From: Staphylococcus agnetis
GTDB taxonomy: Bacteria; Bacillota; Bacilli; Staphylococcales; Staphylococcaceae
Direction of reading: 5' to 3'
Length of the DNA stretch: 64,000 nt
NCBI RefSeq assembly: GCF_002901865.1
Contig: NZ_PPQF01000008.1
Coordinates: 48,615 to 112,614 of the forward strand
Both the position numbers and the translations under genes were made by a program. The notes beneath the pieces are model-generated. The model ran no database searches. It had not been told where the DNA came from and was given only the letters and a program-made list of their open reading frames with translations. Positions 8,932-18,048 of this stretch are shown piece after piece (the stretch's first letter is position 1; each line of letters opens with the position of its first letter).

Positions 8932-9765
8932 ATGGCCATTTCAGATTGGACAGGGGAACTGGATCTCACATTTAAACATGATGGGTCCAAAACGATAAAT
9001 GGTAAAACGTATTTTCAAGGTGGGCTCAAAGTATTACGTCCATCGTATCTTAATGGCAGTCCACATCCGACTATGTTTTTAATTCAATTAGGTGGTGGCT
9101 TTGTCGATGGTGACCGCTACCGGATGCACATACACTTTGAAAAAAATGCGCATGCTGTTTTAACAAATCAAGGGGCGACCATTGTTTTTAAAACGTTGGC
9201 AGATCGTGTGGAACAATATCAAACTTTCATGTTGGAGGATGAAAGTTTTATGGAATACATTGGAGATCCAATTATTGGTTATACACACGCTAAATTTTAC
9301 CAACATAATGTTTTTAAACTGTCAAAGCATGCGACAATGTTTTATTCAGATATTCTGACTCCGGGTTATGACAAAGAAGGGCGTATGTTTCAATACGACT
9401 ACTTACATTTATTAAATGAAATTGAAGTGGATGGTCAATTGGTTGTTTATGATCATTTACGATTAGACACTCATAAAAATAAAGTATCTGATATTGGATA
9501 TATGGAAGGCTTTACCCATCTAGGGACATGTTTTTATATGAGTCCACACGTGAACCAAAAATGTGTTGAAGCGGTTCAGGATGTGGTCACTCAGCACATT
9601 AATCCTACATGTCGTGTCGGCGTCACATTATTGCCGACACATGGGCTAACGGTACGTATATTAGCACAGTCTACGGATGTCATTAATCGCGTGATTCATG
9701 ATGTACATCAATTTGTGATGACGACCTATCACGAAGAAGATGCACAATTTTTACGGAAGTATTAA
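8932..9765 (+). CDS. ureD: Urease accessory protein UreD (UreH)
   Basis: UreD (UreH) is the scaffold that binds apo-urease and receives nickel through UreF/UreG. The 277-residue product shows the family blocks GGLKVLRPSYLNGSPHPTMFLIQLGGGFVDGD, TNQGATIVFKT and DILTPGYDKEG. It is the last gene of the accessory operon; no ureABC follows. A structured intergenic repeat lies between it and the convergent gene downstream. Confidence 0.93.
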   Translation: MAISDWTGELDLTFKHDGSKTINGKTYFQGGLKVLRPSYLNGSPHPTMFLIQLGGGFVDGDRYRMHIHFEKNAHAVLTNQGATIVFKTLADRVEQYQTFMLEDESFMEYIGDPIIGYTHAKFYQHNVFKLSKHATMFYSDILTPGYDKEGRMFQYDYLHLLNEIEVDGQLVVYDHLRLDTHKNKVSDIGYMEGFTHLGTCFYMSPHVNQKCVEAVQDVVTQHINPTCRVGVTLLPTHGLTVRILAQSTDVINRVIHDVHQFVMTTYHEEDAQFLRKY

Positions 9766-9839
9766 TTAGTGGTGCATACGCTTAAAAAGTTGCTACCTCA
9801 ACTTTAATTGACTCTAAAATAAAAAAAGGCAGTGACAAA

Positions 9840-10122
9840 GCAGACCTGTTAATTAAAAATAAGCCAACAAAATTCATTGATACATGAACTTTGTTAACTA
9901 TTATTTATCTATATATATCGATTTAGTCTTAGTGATAGACACTATGATGCATTGTGATTGATCCCTTAGCCGAGACTTCTGAGGCATTTAGCCGTAATCG
10001 AAAATCCATTTTGAGAGCAAAAATCTAAAAGATTTTTGCTCTCAAAATTAGTTGAGGTAAGGCGCCTAGAAAAGCGAGGCGTTAGGGACAATCATAAGTT
10101 TAATGATTTATATCCCAGCTCT
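9840..10122 (+). repeat. Structured intergenic repeat, copy B (full-length form)
   Basis: This element of about 280 bp has three parts. The first is a left module starting GCAGACCTGTTAATT, with an inverted repeat around AACAAAATTCAT. The second is a core (9955-10094) closed by TGATTG/CAATCA and TCCCT/AGGGA. The third is a short tail ending near TTTATATCCC. Inside the core is a perfect 19-bp hairpin at 10008-10048. It lies between the convergent ureD and the anchored-protein gene. The same blocks recur in copies A, C and D. Confidence 0.8.
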
Positions 10123-10155
10123 TTTTTATTAATGATATCATCTTGTTTAAATGAT

Positions 10156-11370
10156 TTATAATGCGATGAAACCATTGCTATCTAACGTATTATTAAATTC
10201 TTCTAAATCTTCTTCTGAATTTAATTCGTCAATTTCTTTAGTCGTATCGTCTTTGGTTAATCGGTTGCCTTCTAAAAGATAATTTGAGTAACCAGAGTAC
10301 GCATATTTTACCTCTGGGTCAGAGTATTTGCTTGTTTCAGTGACTTTTACTGCAGTAATTAACGTCACTCTAGTGTCTTCGATGTCGTTCACGGGTGAGA
10401 TTTTTTCAGACGTGTCATCACTATCGCTTGAACCAAAAGCAAATTCTGATTCTACATTATTGCTCGTTTTAAAGTATTGACCAATTTGTTCGGTAGAGGA
10501 TTTTGAATAACTTGAACTTTTAAAACGATCATTAATAAGTTTAGTGTTGTCTTCTAATAAAGCGCTCACGTTTTCTAGCTTATTAATGTCTTTTAAATCT
10601 TTTACTTCTAATTCATATGTTGTATTGCCCTTAAAGTTCGTGGATTCACTATCATTAATTTGCTTGACAACTTCTTCAGGTACTTCTAACTTGACTTTAT
10701 CTCCATTTTTCAGTTTTCCATTATTTGGGACGGTAAATTCAAAGTTTGAAAGAGATAGCTTTTTGATTGATTCAGGTGCATCTTTATATAAAAGATGTAG
10801 TTGCCCGCTACCATTCAATCCAGTAAATGTTGGATTTAAGCCTTCAAATAAAGATTTTGCATCAAGAGATTTCGGATTTTTTAAACCGGACACTTTAAAT
10901 TCTTTAGTGAATTCTTTTGCTTTTAGTTGATACTCTTTTGACATGTTTTTCTTAATTTTTAACGTGACTTTAATTTTGTCACCATTTGATAATTTATCTT
11001 CTTTATCAATATCAAGGTCAAAGCTTTCTAATATCTTTCCTGCTTTCAACAATTGATCTTGTTCTTCTTTAGTGAATTTTTCGCTATCTAAGTCGTCTGT
11101 ATTACCTTTTTCAATCATCTCAATGACATCTTTATTTTTAAAATCTGCCTGTCTTAATGCTTGAGCTAAAAGTTTATTTGTAATTTTTTCTAAGGACTTA
11201 TCAGTGATATGTGCATAACCTGATCCGTTGTATCCTGAAAATTCGACTTTGACATCATCTTCTACATTTACTTTCTTATTTTTAATGAATACGAATGTGA
11301 GTAAAATAATGACAGCTAACGCCACAATACCACTGATAATAAACCATTTGTACTTTTTAATGAAATCCAT
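10156..11370 (-). CDS. Membrane-anchored extracellular repeat protein, unknown function
   Basis: I do not recognise a named gene. The 404-residue protein has a short cytoplasmic start (MDFIKKYKW), one membrane segment (about residues 11-28), then a long lysine/aspartate-rich extracytoplasmic part. Two related domains begin with V-x-V-x-FSGYNGSGYAHI (about residue 41) and with PTFTGLNGSGQLHLLYKD (about residue 185). Each has alternating beta strands and LSNGDKIKV / LKNGDKVKLEV blocks, as in zinc-ribbon/TcaA-like Firmicute envelope proteins, but the zinc ribbon is absent. A GTG four codons upstream is possible, but the ATG at 11370 after GGTGGGAG fits better. Its role may be in envelope sensing, which is only an inference. 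Confidence 0.6.
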   Translation of the reverse strand: MDFIKKYKWFIISGIVALAVIILLTFVFIKNKKVNVEDDVKVEFSGYNGSGYAHITDKSLEKITNKLLAQALRQADFKNKDVIEMIEKGNTDDLDSEKFTKEEQDQLLKAGKILESFDLDIDKEDKLSNGDKIKVTLKIKKNMSKEYQLKAKEFTKEFKVSGLKNPKSLDAKSLFEGLNPTFTGLNGSGQLHLLYKDAPESIKKLSLSNFEFTVPNNGKLKNGDKVKLEVPEEVVKQINDSESTNFKGNTTYELEVKDLKDINKLENVSALLEDNTKLINDRFKSSSYSKSSTEQIGQYFKTSNNVESEFAFGSSDSDDTSEKISPVNDIEDTRVTLITAVKVTETSKYSDPEVKYAYSGYSNYLLEGNRLTKDDTTKEIDELNSEEDLEEFNNTLDSNGFIAL

Positions 11371-11627
11371 CTGCGCTCCCACCCTTTTTTAAGTTTTTAA
11401 ATATCAATAAAAATTGTATTGTGGTAATCATAACATAAAATGATAAAATGTAGGTTGGTATATATACTTTAAATAATATAAGTTGTTATTGTTTTTAAAA
11501 TTACAAAAATAACATTCTATAAATCTATTAAGTTAAAGTGCATTTAATGAGATAACATTTATATGGATGCCGAAAAAAAAGAGAGGTGATATTGAACACC
11601 TCTTAAGAAAGTTAAATATAAGTAGAA

Positions 11628-12242
11628 TTATAAAAGTTGAAGAATGTTTTTAAGGATGATGATTGCTACGACAATGATAATGATACTTGAGCATTTGTTT
11701 AATATAATAATAAATTTACCCGTACGATCGACATGACCTACAAAACGTCCCAATAAGACTAACGTGATAAACCATACCCATGATACCGTAATCGTTGCTA
11801 GCGTAAAGATGACTTTTTCACTTCCTGTATAAAGCGCTGCACTTGTCCCGATAACGCCGATAGTATCCATAATCGCATGCGGATTTAACAGTGAAACTGA
11901 GAGGGCAAAGCCAATTTGTTTCTTAGCCGACATTTGTGTCTGCTTTTCTATTGACGCAGGCTTTTCACGCCATAATGACCAGGCCATATAAAGTAAAAAA
12001 ATGAAACCAATGATATAAACGACCAATTGAAGCGTAGGTAAAGACATCAACACTAAAGAGACGCCTAAAACCGCAAGTAAAATTAATAACGTATCACATA
12101 AACCTGCAGTCACGATGACCGGTAGGGTACGCACCCAATTTTTGTGATTTGCCCCTTGATTAAAAACAAAGACATTTTGAGCACCTAACGGTAAAATCAA
12201 GCCTAATGCGAGTAAAATGCCATGTAACACTGCTTGCAACAT
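11628..12242 (-). CDS. LysE/ArgO-family amino acid exporter
   Basis: This protein of about 204 residues has the LysE superfamily layout of six predicted membrane segments, the opening GLILPLGAQNVFVFNQG, and LNPHAIMDTIGVIG in the middle, which is close to ArgO/LysE exporters of basic amino acids. The GTG at 12251 overlaps the upstream gene, while the ATG at 12242 has a GAGAAAG ribosome site, so I prefer the latter. It directly follows a small membrane-protein gene and is probably cotranscribed. The substrate (arginine, lysine or other) cannot be decided from the sequence. Confidence 0.85.
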   Translation of the reverse strand: MLQAVLHGILLALGLILPLGAQNVFVFNQGANHKNWVRTLPVIVTAGLCDTLLILLAVLGVSLVLMSLPTLQLVVYIIGFIFLLYMAWSLWREKPASIEKQTQMSAKKQIGFALSVSLLNPHAIMDTIGVIGTSAALYTGSEKVIFTLATITVSWVWFITLVLLGRFVGHVDRTGKFIIILNKCSSIIIIVVAIIILKNILQLL

Positions 12243-12247
12243 TTTAA

Positions 12248-12508
12248 TCACACTTTCTCTTGATATTTCGGTTTATTACGTTCTTTGATTGTTAATGTAA
12301 TATTAATCACCATCCAAGTAAATTGAATCGTGAACGGAATAATGAATTGTGCCAGCCAAATTAGGATTATAACGAAATAAATATGTATAGCGTCAGATGA
12401 AATTTGATGAGCTGGGCCATTCATATTTAATATGACGATTACTCCAATAATAGACAATAATAACCAAAAGGCATTAAAAATCCACCATATAATCCACGAT
12501 ATTTTCAT
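12248..12508 (-). CDS. DUF3923-like small membrane protein (copy 1)
   Basis: This 86-residue protein with two membrane segments starts KISWIIWWIFNAFWLLL. It is paralogous to the protein encoded at 12652-12879: same opening (S-W-x-x-W-x-x-x-x-A-F-W), same two-span topology, and a similar IQ-x-x-W-x-x-x-N pattern near the end. This resembles the DUF3923 family of staphylococci, whose function is unknown. It overlaps the LysE-type gene by a few bases. An AGGGGG ribosome site is present. Confidence 0.65.
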   Translation of the reverse strand: MKISWIIWWIFNAFWLLLSIIGVIVILNMNGPAHQISSDAIHIYFVIILIWLAQFIIPFTIQFTWMVINITLTIKERNKPKYQEKV

Positions 12509-12651
12509 AAAAAATCCCCCTAAGATAAGTATGACATTGATGTTGATGCATCATTTAAAAAATATGACGTCATCATTAACGTTGATATATGTAAACTTTT
12601 GAATACGAAATAATGCAATTTTTGCTTGGTGTTGTATTAGCGGTATAACGG

Positions 12652-12879
12652 CTATTTTTTAGATTTAATCAGATTGAAAATGAACCATATGATTTGAATG
12701 CAACATGGAATGATATAAAATACACTCCATACACCGATGGAAATCAGTTTTAATTCTGGCGTTTGAACTGTACCGGTACCGTCAACTTCACGTAACCATA
12801 AAAAAGCCGATACACTTAAATATAAAATGAACCAAAAAGCTGTTATGATGCTCCACAACACCCACGATGCTCTCAACAT
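12652..12879 (-). CDS. DUF3923-like small membrane protein (copy 2)
   Basis: This 75-residue protein has two membrane spans separated by a loop containing VDGTGTVQTPELKLISIGV, which I associate with DUF3923. It is a paralogue of the downstream gene, so the pair looks like a local duplication. The loop motif is present here but has diverged in copy 1. A clear AGGAGG ribosome site precedes the ATG. No function is known. Confidence 0.65.
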   Translation of the reverse strand: MLRASWVLWSIITAFWFILYLSVSAFLWLREVDGTGTVQTPELKLISIGVWSVFYIIPCCIQIIWFIFNLIKSKK

Positions 12880-12956
12880 AACGTCCTCCTATAAAAATTA
12901 TTTATTATTAAATATAATAACATAAAAATGATGGATAGGACGTAAAGCTTTTCAAT

Positions 12957-13155
12957 TTATAATTGTCCCTAACACCTCGCTTCTAGGCGTTTTACCTTAA
13001 AAAGGAATTTCGGATTCGGCTTTATGCCTCAGAAATCTCGGCTAAGGAATCAATTGCAAGTCATCATAGTGTCCATCATTAAAAATATATTTATTTATAT
13101 AGAAAAATAATAGCCAACAAATTCATTAGTTCATGAAATTTGCTGGCTTTTTGAT
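12957..13155 (-). repeat. Structured intergenic repeat, copy C (reverse orientation)
   Basis: Read on the minus strand, this copy has the same order of blocks as B. A hairpin AGCCAACAAATT...AATTTGCTGGCT with a T-run (acting as a terminator on the plus strand) is followed by the core at 12961-13055, closed by AATTG/CAATT and TTCCT/AGGGA, and the CGCCT/AGGTG hairpin. The central arm is short. It lies between the cyclase gene end and the DUF3923-like gene. Confidence 0.72.
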
Positions 13156-13198
13156 TTTTAGAGTTGTTATTTTTGAGTCCCCGATAAATTATCATTTT

Positions 13199-13942
13199 TT
13201 ATTCTGGAAGTATCGCAAAACTACGCACAGGAAATCCAGGAGCTTGATCAGGTTTTGGCGGGATGTGATAAATGATTGCGCCACGTGTAGGAAGTTGATC
13301 TAAATTGTTTAAAAGCTCAATTTGATACGTATCTTGTCCTAAAACATAACGTTCACCTGCGATATCACCATGTTTTCGAATATCAACAGAAGCATCGGTA
13401 TCAAATGTTTCATGACCAATGGCTTTTACGTGACGTGTTTCGATTAAAAATTTTAAAGCATCAAGCCCCCAACCGGGAAGATGTTGATGGCCTTCAGCAT
13501 CTTTATTTTCAAATTGTTCCGTATGAGGCCAACGTTTCGACCAATCACTTCGAAAGGCGACGAACGTGTCAGGTTCGATTGTCCCATTTTGTGCTTCCCA
13601 CTGTTCAACGTGTTCACGTGTAAGCACAAAGTCAGCATTTTCCGCTACTTCTTTAGAAAAATCGAGCACAATTAACGGGAGTACCAATTCTTTAAGCGCC
13701 AATTCATGTAAGTACCGTGTGTGATCTACAAAGTGAATAGGGGCATCAATATGGGTGCCGTATTGTGTCACAAGCTGCCACTGTTGAACAAAAAATCCAT
13801 CTTTTTGAACAGTGAATGGGGTGTCAATTTGAGCACCTTCAAACGCACTAAAGTGAGGGGAGTGTGCGTTGAAGGTATGTGTTAAATCCACCCATGTCAG
13901 GGACTTTAAATGATCAAGTTGTTGCCATAATGGATAGGACAT
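13199..13942 (-). CDS. Cyclase-family metal-dependent hydrolase (kynurenine formamidase-like)
   Basis: The 247-residue product has the cyclase/KynB family metal motif HxGTHxDxPxHF, seen here as YGTHIDAPIHF, plus WVDLTHTF near the N-terminus and the late GHETFDTD segment. These enzymes hydrolyse amides or lactones using zinc or manganese. The start at 13942 is preferred over 13951, since AAAGG lies 9 nt upstream. It begins 24 bp after metE with no terminator between, so it is probably the last gene of the T-box-controlled methionine operon. The exact substrate is unknown. There is no kynureninase gene nearby, so a role in tryptophan breakdown is not supported. Confidence 0.8.
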   Translation of the reverse strand: MSYPLWQQLDHLKSLTWVDLTHTFNAHSPHFSAFEGAQIDTPFTVQKDGFFVQQWQLVTQYGTHIDAPIHFVDHTRYLHELALKELVLPLIVLDFSKEVAENADFVLTREHVEQWEAQNGTIEPDTFVAFRSDWSKRWPHTEQFENKDAEGHQHLPGWGLDALKFLIETRHVKAIGHETFDTDASVDIRKHGDIAGERYVLGQDTYQIELLNNLDQLPTRGAIIYHIPPKPDQAPGFPVRSFAILPE

Positions 13943-13966
13943 GGCTATCATCCTTTCTAAAAGTGA

Positions 13967-16210
13967 TTATGCTGTCGGTGTTGTCGTATGTTGACGTAGT
14001 TTTTTCGCGCTGTTCACGAGAACGTTTAAAGCGTCTTTCACTTCTGCTTCTTTACGCGTTTTCAAACCACAGTCTGGGTTCACCCAGAAGAGTGAGCGGT
14101 CAATTTGTTGTAAGCCTCTTTGAATGGCCGTCGTTATTTCATCTTCAGTAGGAATACGCGGACTATGAATATCGTATACGCCTAAGCCGATACCTAAATC
14201 ATAATTGATATCTTCAAAGTCTTTGATTAAATCGCCATGACTACGTGATGTTTCAATAGAAATAACATCCGCATCAAGTTCATGAATCGCATGAATGATT
14301 TGACCAAATTGTGAGTAGCACATATGTGTGTGGATTTGTGTATGATCCGCCACTGATGATGTCGCCAGTTTGAAGCTATGCACGGCTTTACGTAAATAAT
14401 CTTCATGATAGGCTTTACGCAGTGGTAAGCCTTCACGTAATGCAGGTTCATCCACTTGAATGACTTTAATACCAGCTTCCTCGAGCGCTAACACTTCCTC
14501 ATTAATAGCTAAAGCGATTTGGTTTTGTACCTCTTCTCGCGGTAAGTCTACACGTTCAAATGACCAGTTTAAAATCGTCACAGGACCCGTAAGCATACCT
14601 TTGACAGGTTTGTCTGTTAAGCTTTGTGCATAAACAGTTTCTTTGACTGTTAGCGGTGCTGTCCATTTCACATCACCATATATAATCGGTGGTTTCACCG
14701 CACGAGAACCATAAGACTGCACCCAACCGAATTTTGTCACTAAAAATCCTTGAAGTTTTTCACCAAAGAATTCAACCATGTCGTTACGTTCGAATTCACC
14801 ATGGACAAACACGTCTAAGCCAATATCTTCTTGAATATCGATCCAACGTCCAATTTCCGCTTTTAAGAATGTTTCGTATTCCTCATTTGAAATACGATTG
14901 TTTTTCCAATCCGCACGTTTTTTTCGTACTTCTGGAGATTGTGGAAATGATCCAATCGTCGTTGTAGGTAAATCAGGTAAATTTAAACGTTCTTGTTGTA
15001 ATACTTTACGTGTTTCAAACTTAGATTCACGTGAAGCACGCACACTGTCAAAGTCGTATGTTAAATTTTTGAAATCTTGATTTTGGAAACGATCATATTG
15101 GGCCTGTAATGTGTCTAATTTTTCATGATTTCCTTCATTGATTGCACGCTTTAATGCATCTAATTCTTCTAATTTTTCTGTCGCAAAACTTAAACCATCA
15201 CGTACCGTTTCATCCAATGTTTCATCATCTAATGATACCGGAACGTGAAGCAATGATGATGAAGGGTTGATATAAAGATCATCTGTATAAGTTGTTAATG
15301 TTTCAATGAGCGCTTTTTTAGCTTGAACATCAGCCGCCCATACATTACGACCGTCAATGATACCAGCGAATAATGTTTTAGATGAATCGAAGTCACCGTT
15401 TTTAATTTGTTTCAAGTTTTCTCCACGGTCATGTACAAAATCTAAACCCAACCCTTTTACCGGAAGGCTGCTTAAGAATTTGACGTTAGCGCGTTCAAAA
15501 TACGTTTGAATGATTAATTTTTGAGCCACTTCAGCCCCTGCAAAAGCCTCATACGCCTCACGTGTAATGGCCTCTAAATCTTCACCATCATCTGTGACTA
15601 ACACGGGCTCATCAACTTGAATCAATTCCGCACCTGCTTGAATTAAAGCTTCGAAAGCTTCGATATATAGTGGAAGTAGGGTACGTACTTTTTCTTCAAG
15701 TGATTGTTCGCCGCCTTTTGATAATTTGACGAAAGTAATAGGGCCGACAATCACAGGGTGCGCATTAATGTTAAGCGATTTCGCATAGTTAAAGCGTTCT
15801 AAAATGACATGACGCCCTAATTTAGGTGTGACATGATCCCATTCAGGTACAATATAGTGATAGTTTGTATTAAACCATTTAATGAGTGCACTTGCGACGT
15901 GTTCTTTATTACCACGTGCAATATCAAAAAGTAAATCATCATCAACCTCACGTCCTTGGAAACGTTCAGGGATAATATTAAATAGTAAAGATGTATCTAG
16001 AATATGGTCATAAAGTGAAAAGTCACCGACTGGTACACTATCTAAATGATGATTTTTTTGAAGTAATAAATTTTCACGTTGTAAATTGAGTAACGTTTCA
16101 TCTAATTCTGCTTTCGTAATCGCTTGATTCCAGTAGTTTTCAATCGCTTTTTTCCATTCACGTTTACGTCCAAGTCTTGGGAATCCTAAGTTAGTTGTTT
16201 TAATTGTCAT
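13967..16210 (-). CDS. metE: Cobalamin-independent methionine synthase MetE
   Basis: MetE transfers a methyl group from 5-methyltetrahydropteroyl-triglutamate to homocysteine. The 747-residue protein has both (beta/alpha)8 halves. The N-terminal half starts [20 protein letters not shown]. The C-terminal half contains [17 protein letters not shown], the zinc/homocysteine site [10 protein letters not shown], and the final NPDCGLKTR with the second zinc cysteine. The length is standard. The start overlaps the stop of metF by 4 bp, showing coupling within the met operon. Confidence 0.96.
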   Translation of the reverse strand: MTIKTTNLGFPRLGRKREWKKAIENYWNQAITKAELDETLLNLQRENLLLQKNHHLDSVPVGDFSLYDHILDTSLLFNIIPERFQGREVDDDLLFDIARGNKEHVASALIKWFNTNYHYIVPEWDHVTPKLGRHVILERFNYAKSLNINAHPVIVGPITFVKLSKGGEQSLEEKVRTLLPLYIEAFEALIQAGAELIQVDEPVLVTDDGEDLEAITREAYEAFAGAEVAQKLIIQTYFERANVKFLSSLPVKGLGLDFVHDRGENLKQIKNGDFDSSKTLFAGIIDGRNVWAADVQAKKALIETLTTYTDDLYINPSSSLLHVPVSLDDETLDETVRDGLSFATEKLEELDALKRAINEGNHEKLDTLQAQYDRFQNQDFKNLTYDFDSVRASRESKFETRKVLQQERLNLPDLPTTTIGSFPQSPEVRKKRADWKNNRISNEEYETFLKAEIGRWIDIQEDIGLDVFVHGEFERNDMVEFFGEKLQGFLVTKFGWVQSYGSRAVKPPIIYGDVKWTAPLTVKETVYAQSLTDKPVKGMLTGPVTILNWSFERVDLPREEVQNQIALAINEEVLALEEAGIKVIQVDEPALREGLPLRKAYHEDYLRKAVHSFKLATSSVADHTQIHTHMCYSQFGQIIHAIHELDADVISIETSRSHGDLIKDFEDINYDLGIGLGVYDIHSPRIPTEDEITTAIQRGLQQIDRSLFWVNPDCGLKTRKEAEVKDALNVLVNSAKKLRQHTTTPTA

Positions 16211-18048
16211 AATATAACCTCCTGATTGGTTGATGTGATTGATTTTGAGTAAGCTGCAAGTTCTAAAGAATAGTCGACACGTTCGAACGGTGTAATGAGA
16301 TATAAACCATTAAAGTATTGATGTACGGTATCAATTAATGATTTACAAATGGAAATGGAAAGTTCGTATGTCGCCGCTTTATCACCTGCAACAGCTTTGA
16401 AGCGTGCTAATACATCGTCAGTCATTTTGATGCCCGGCACTTCGTTATGAAGAAATAGCGCATTGTTATAACTCGTGATAGGCATGATACCTATAAATAA
16501 AGGCACGTTGAGATGTTTCGTTGCTTCATAAATTTCAACAATTTTTTCTTTAGTAAATACGGGTTGCGTAATGAAATAATGCATGCCACTTTCAATTTTA
16601 GTTTCGAGTTTTCGGACAGCTGCATCAATATTTCTGACATGAGGGTCAAAACCACCAGCGATGTTGAAATTGGTACGTCTCTTCAGCGCATCACCGTCTG
16701 TGTTAATACCTTCATTAAAGCGTAAGGCAAGTTCTGTTAATCCTTTAGAGTTCACATCATAAACATTCGTCGCACCTGGGAGATGGCCTACTTTTGAAGG
16801 GTCTCCAGTTATGGCTAAAATTTCGTTAATACCGAGTAGTGATAAGCCAAGAAGATGTGATTGTAAACCGATGAGATTACGATCACGGCAAGTAATGTGA
16901 ACAAGTGGCTCAATATGATACTTTTGTTTGATTAAACTTGCTGCGGCCACGTTGGAAATGCGGACCGTAGCGAGTGAATTATCTGCTAGCGTTACGGCGT
17001 CAATATTGGCGCGATCCAGCGCTTCGATATTTTTAAAAAAACGCCCGGTATCAAGGTGTTTTGGTGTGTCCAACTCAACAATAATGGTAGGTTGTCTTGT
17101 CACGCGTTCTTTTAAATTAAGTTTTGATGACGGATGTTGCGTACTCTCTTGTTTCTTATGAATGGGTATCACTTTTTTATGTTTAATCGGTTTTAACCCC
17201 TGCACGGACGTTTTAATATGATGAATATGTTCTGGCGTGGTCCCACAACAGCCGCCGATAATCCGAACACCTTCTTGAATTAATTGTTCTGCGACTTCTC
17301 CAAAGTACGTCGCATTATTACTGTATTTAAAGTTATTATTTTCAATATCTAACAAGCTGGCATTTGGATAACAGGAAAGATACGCGTGCGATGGTAGGGC
17401 AATATGGCTAAAGGTATTTTTCATATGGTGCGGTCCATGGTGACAATTTAAACCGACGATATTGGCCCCAGCCTGAATGACTTGTTCTAGTGCATCATTA
17501 ATCACAGTGCCATCTCTTAAATAATTTGTATTCGAAGCGGTTAATTGGGCTATGATTGGAATGTTGTACTTTTTACGCGTCGCTTTAATAACGGTGAGCA
17601 GTTCATCCAAATCGTAGTATGTTTCAAATAAAAGACCATCCACACCGCCTTGTACTAAACTATCTACTTGAATTTCAGTATGATATTGAATGGCAGGTAG
17701 TGAGAAATTACCTTGTTTAATGCCGCGAAAGCCACCTATAGTGCCAAGGATGAACGTATCTTCTTTAGCAGCACGCTTTGCGATGGCAACAGCAGCTTCA
17801 TGAATGTCACGTACTTTATGTTCTAAACCGAACGCTTTTAACTTTTCAAAATTGGCACCGTAAGTGTTAGTTTGAATAATGTCAGCGCCAGCCTGTATAT
17901 AGGAACGATGAATATGTTCAACTTTTTCTGGGTGCGTTAAATTGTAAGCTTCTGGACATGTATCAAGTCCTTCAGAGTAAAGGATTGTTCCCATTGCGCC
18001 ATCAGCCACTAGAATATTGTCTTTTAGGGTGTTTAATAAGCGACTCAT
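16207..18048 (-). CDS. metF: Bifunctional homocysteine S-methyltransferase / methylenetetrahydrofolate reductase
   Basis: Two enzymes are fused in 613 residues. Residues about 1-290 are the homocysteine S-methyltransferase domain, with [11 protein letters not shown] at the start and the zinc cysteines in GLNCHHGP and [10 protein letters not shown]. Residues about 320-600 are the methylenetetrahydrofolate reductase domain, with [20 protein letters not shown] and [12 protein letters not shown]. Such fusions (YitJ-type) are usual in staphylococcal met operons, where this gene provides methyl-folate for MetE. Its start lies within the 3' end of metC in another frame (overlap of about 47 bp). Confidence 0.93.
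   Translation of the reverse strand: MSRLLNTLKDNILVADGAMGTILYSEGLDTCPEAYNLTHPEKVEHIHRSYIQAGADIIQTNTYGANFEKLKAFGLEHKVRDIHEAAVAIAKRAAKEDTFILGTIGGFRGIKQGNFSLPAIQYHTEIQVDSLVQGGVDGLLFETYYDLDELLTVIKATRKKYNIPIIAQLTASNTNYLRDGTVINDALEQVIQAGANIVGLNCHHGPHHMKNTFSHIALPSHAYLSCYPNASLLDIENNNFKYSNNATYFGEVAEQLIQEGVRIIGGCCGTTPEHIHHIKTSVQGLKPIKHKKVIPIHKKQESTQHPSSKLNLKERVTRQPTIIVELDTPKHLDTGRFFKNIEALDRANIDAVTLADNSLATVRISNVAAASLIKQKYHIEPLVHITCRDRNLIGLQSHLLGLSLLGINEILAITGDPSKVGHLPGATNVYDVNSKGLTELALRFNEGINTDGDALKRRTNFNIAGGFDPHVRNIDAAVRKLETKIESGMHYFITQPVFTKEKIVEIYEATKHLNVPLFIGIMPITSYNNALFLHNEVPGIKMTDDVLARFKAVAGDKAATYELSISICKSLIDTVHQYFNGLYLITPFERVDYSLELAAYSKSITSTNQEVIL

Noticed and set aside
10544..10930. Rightward open frame of 128 codons
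   Set aside because: It is antisense to the anchored repeat protein; no start signal.
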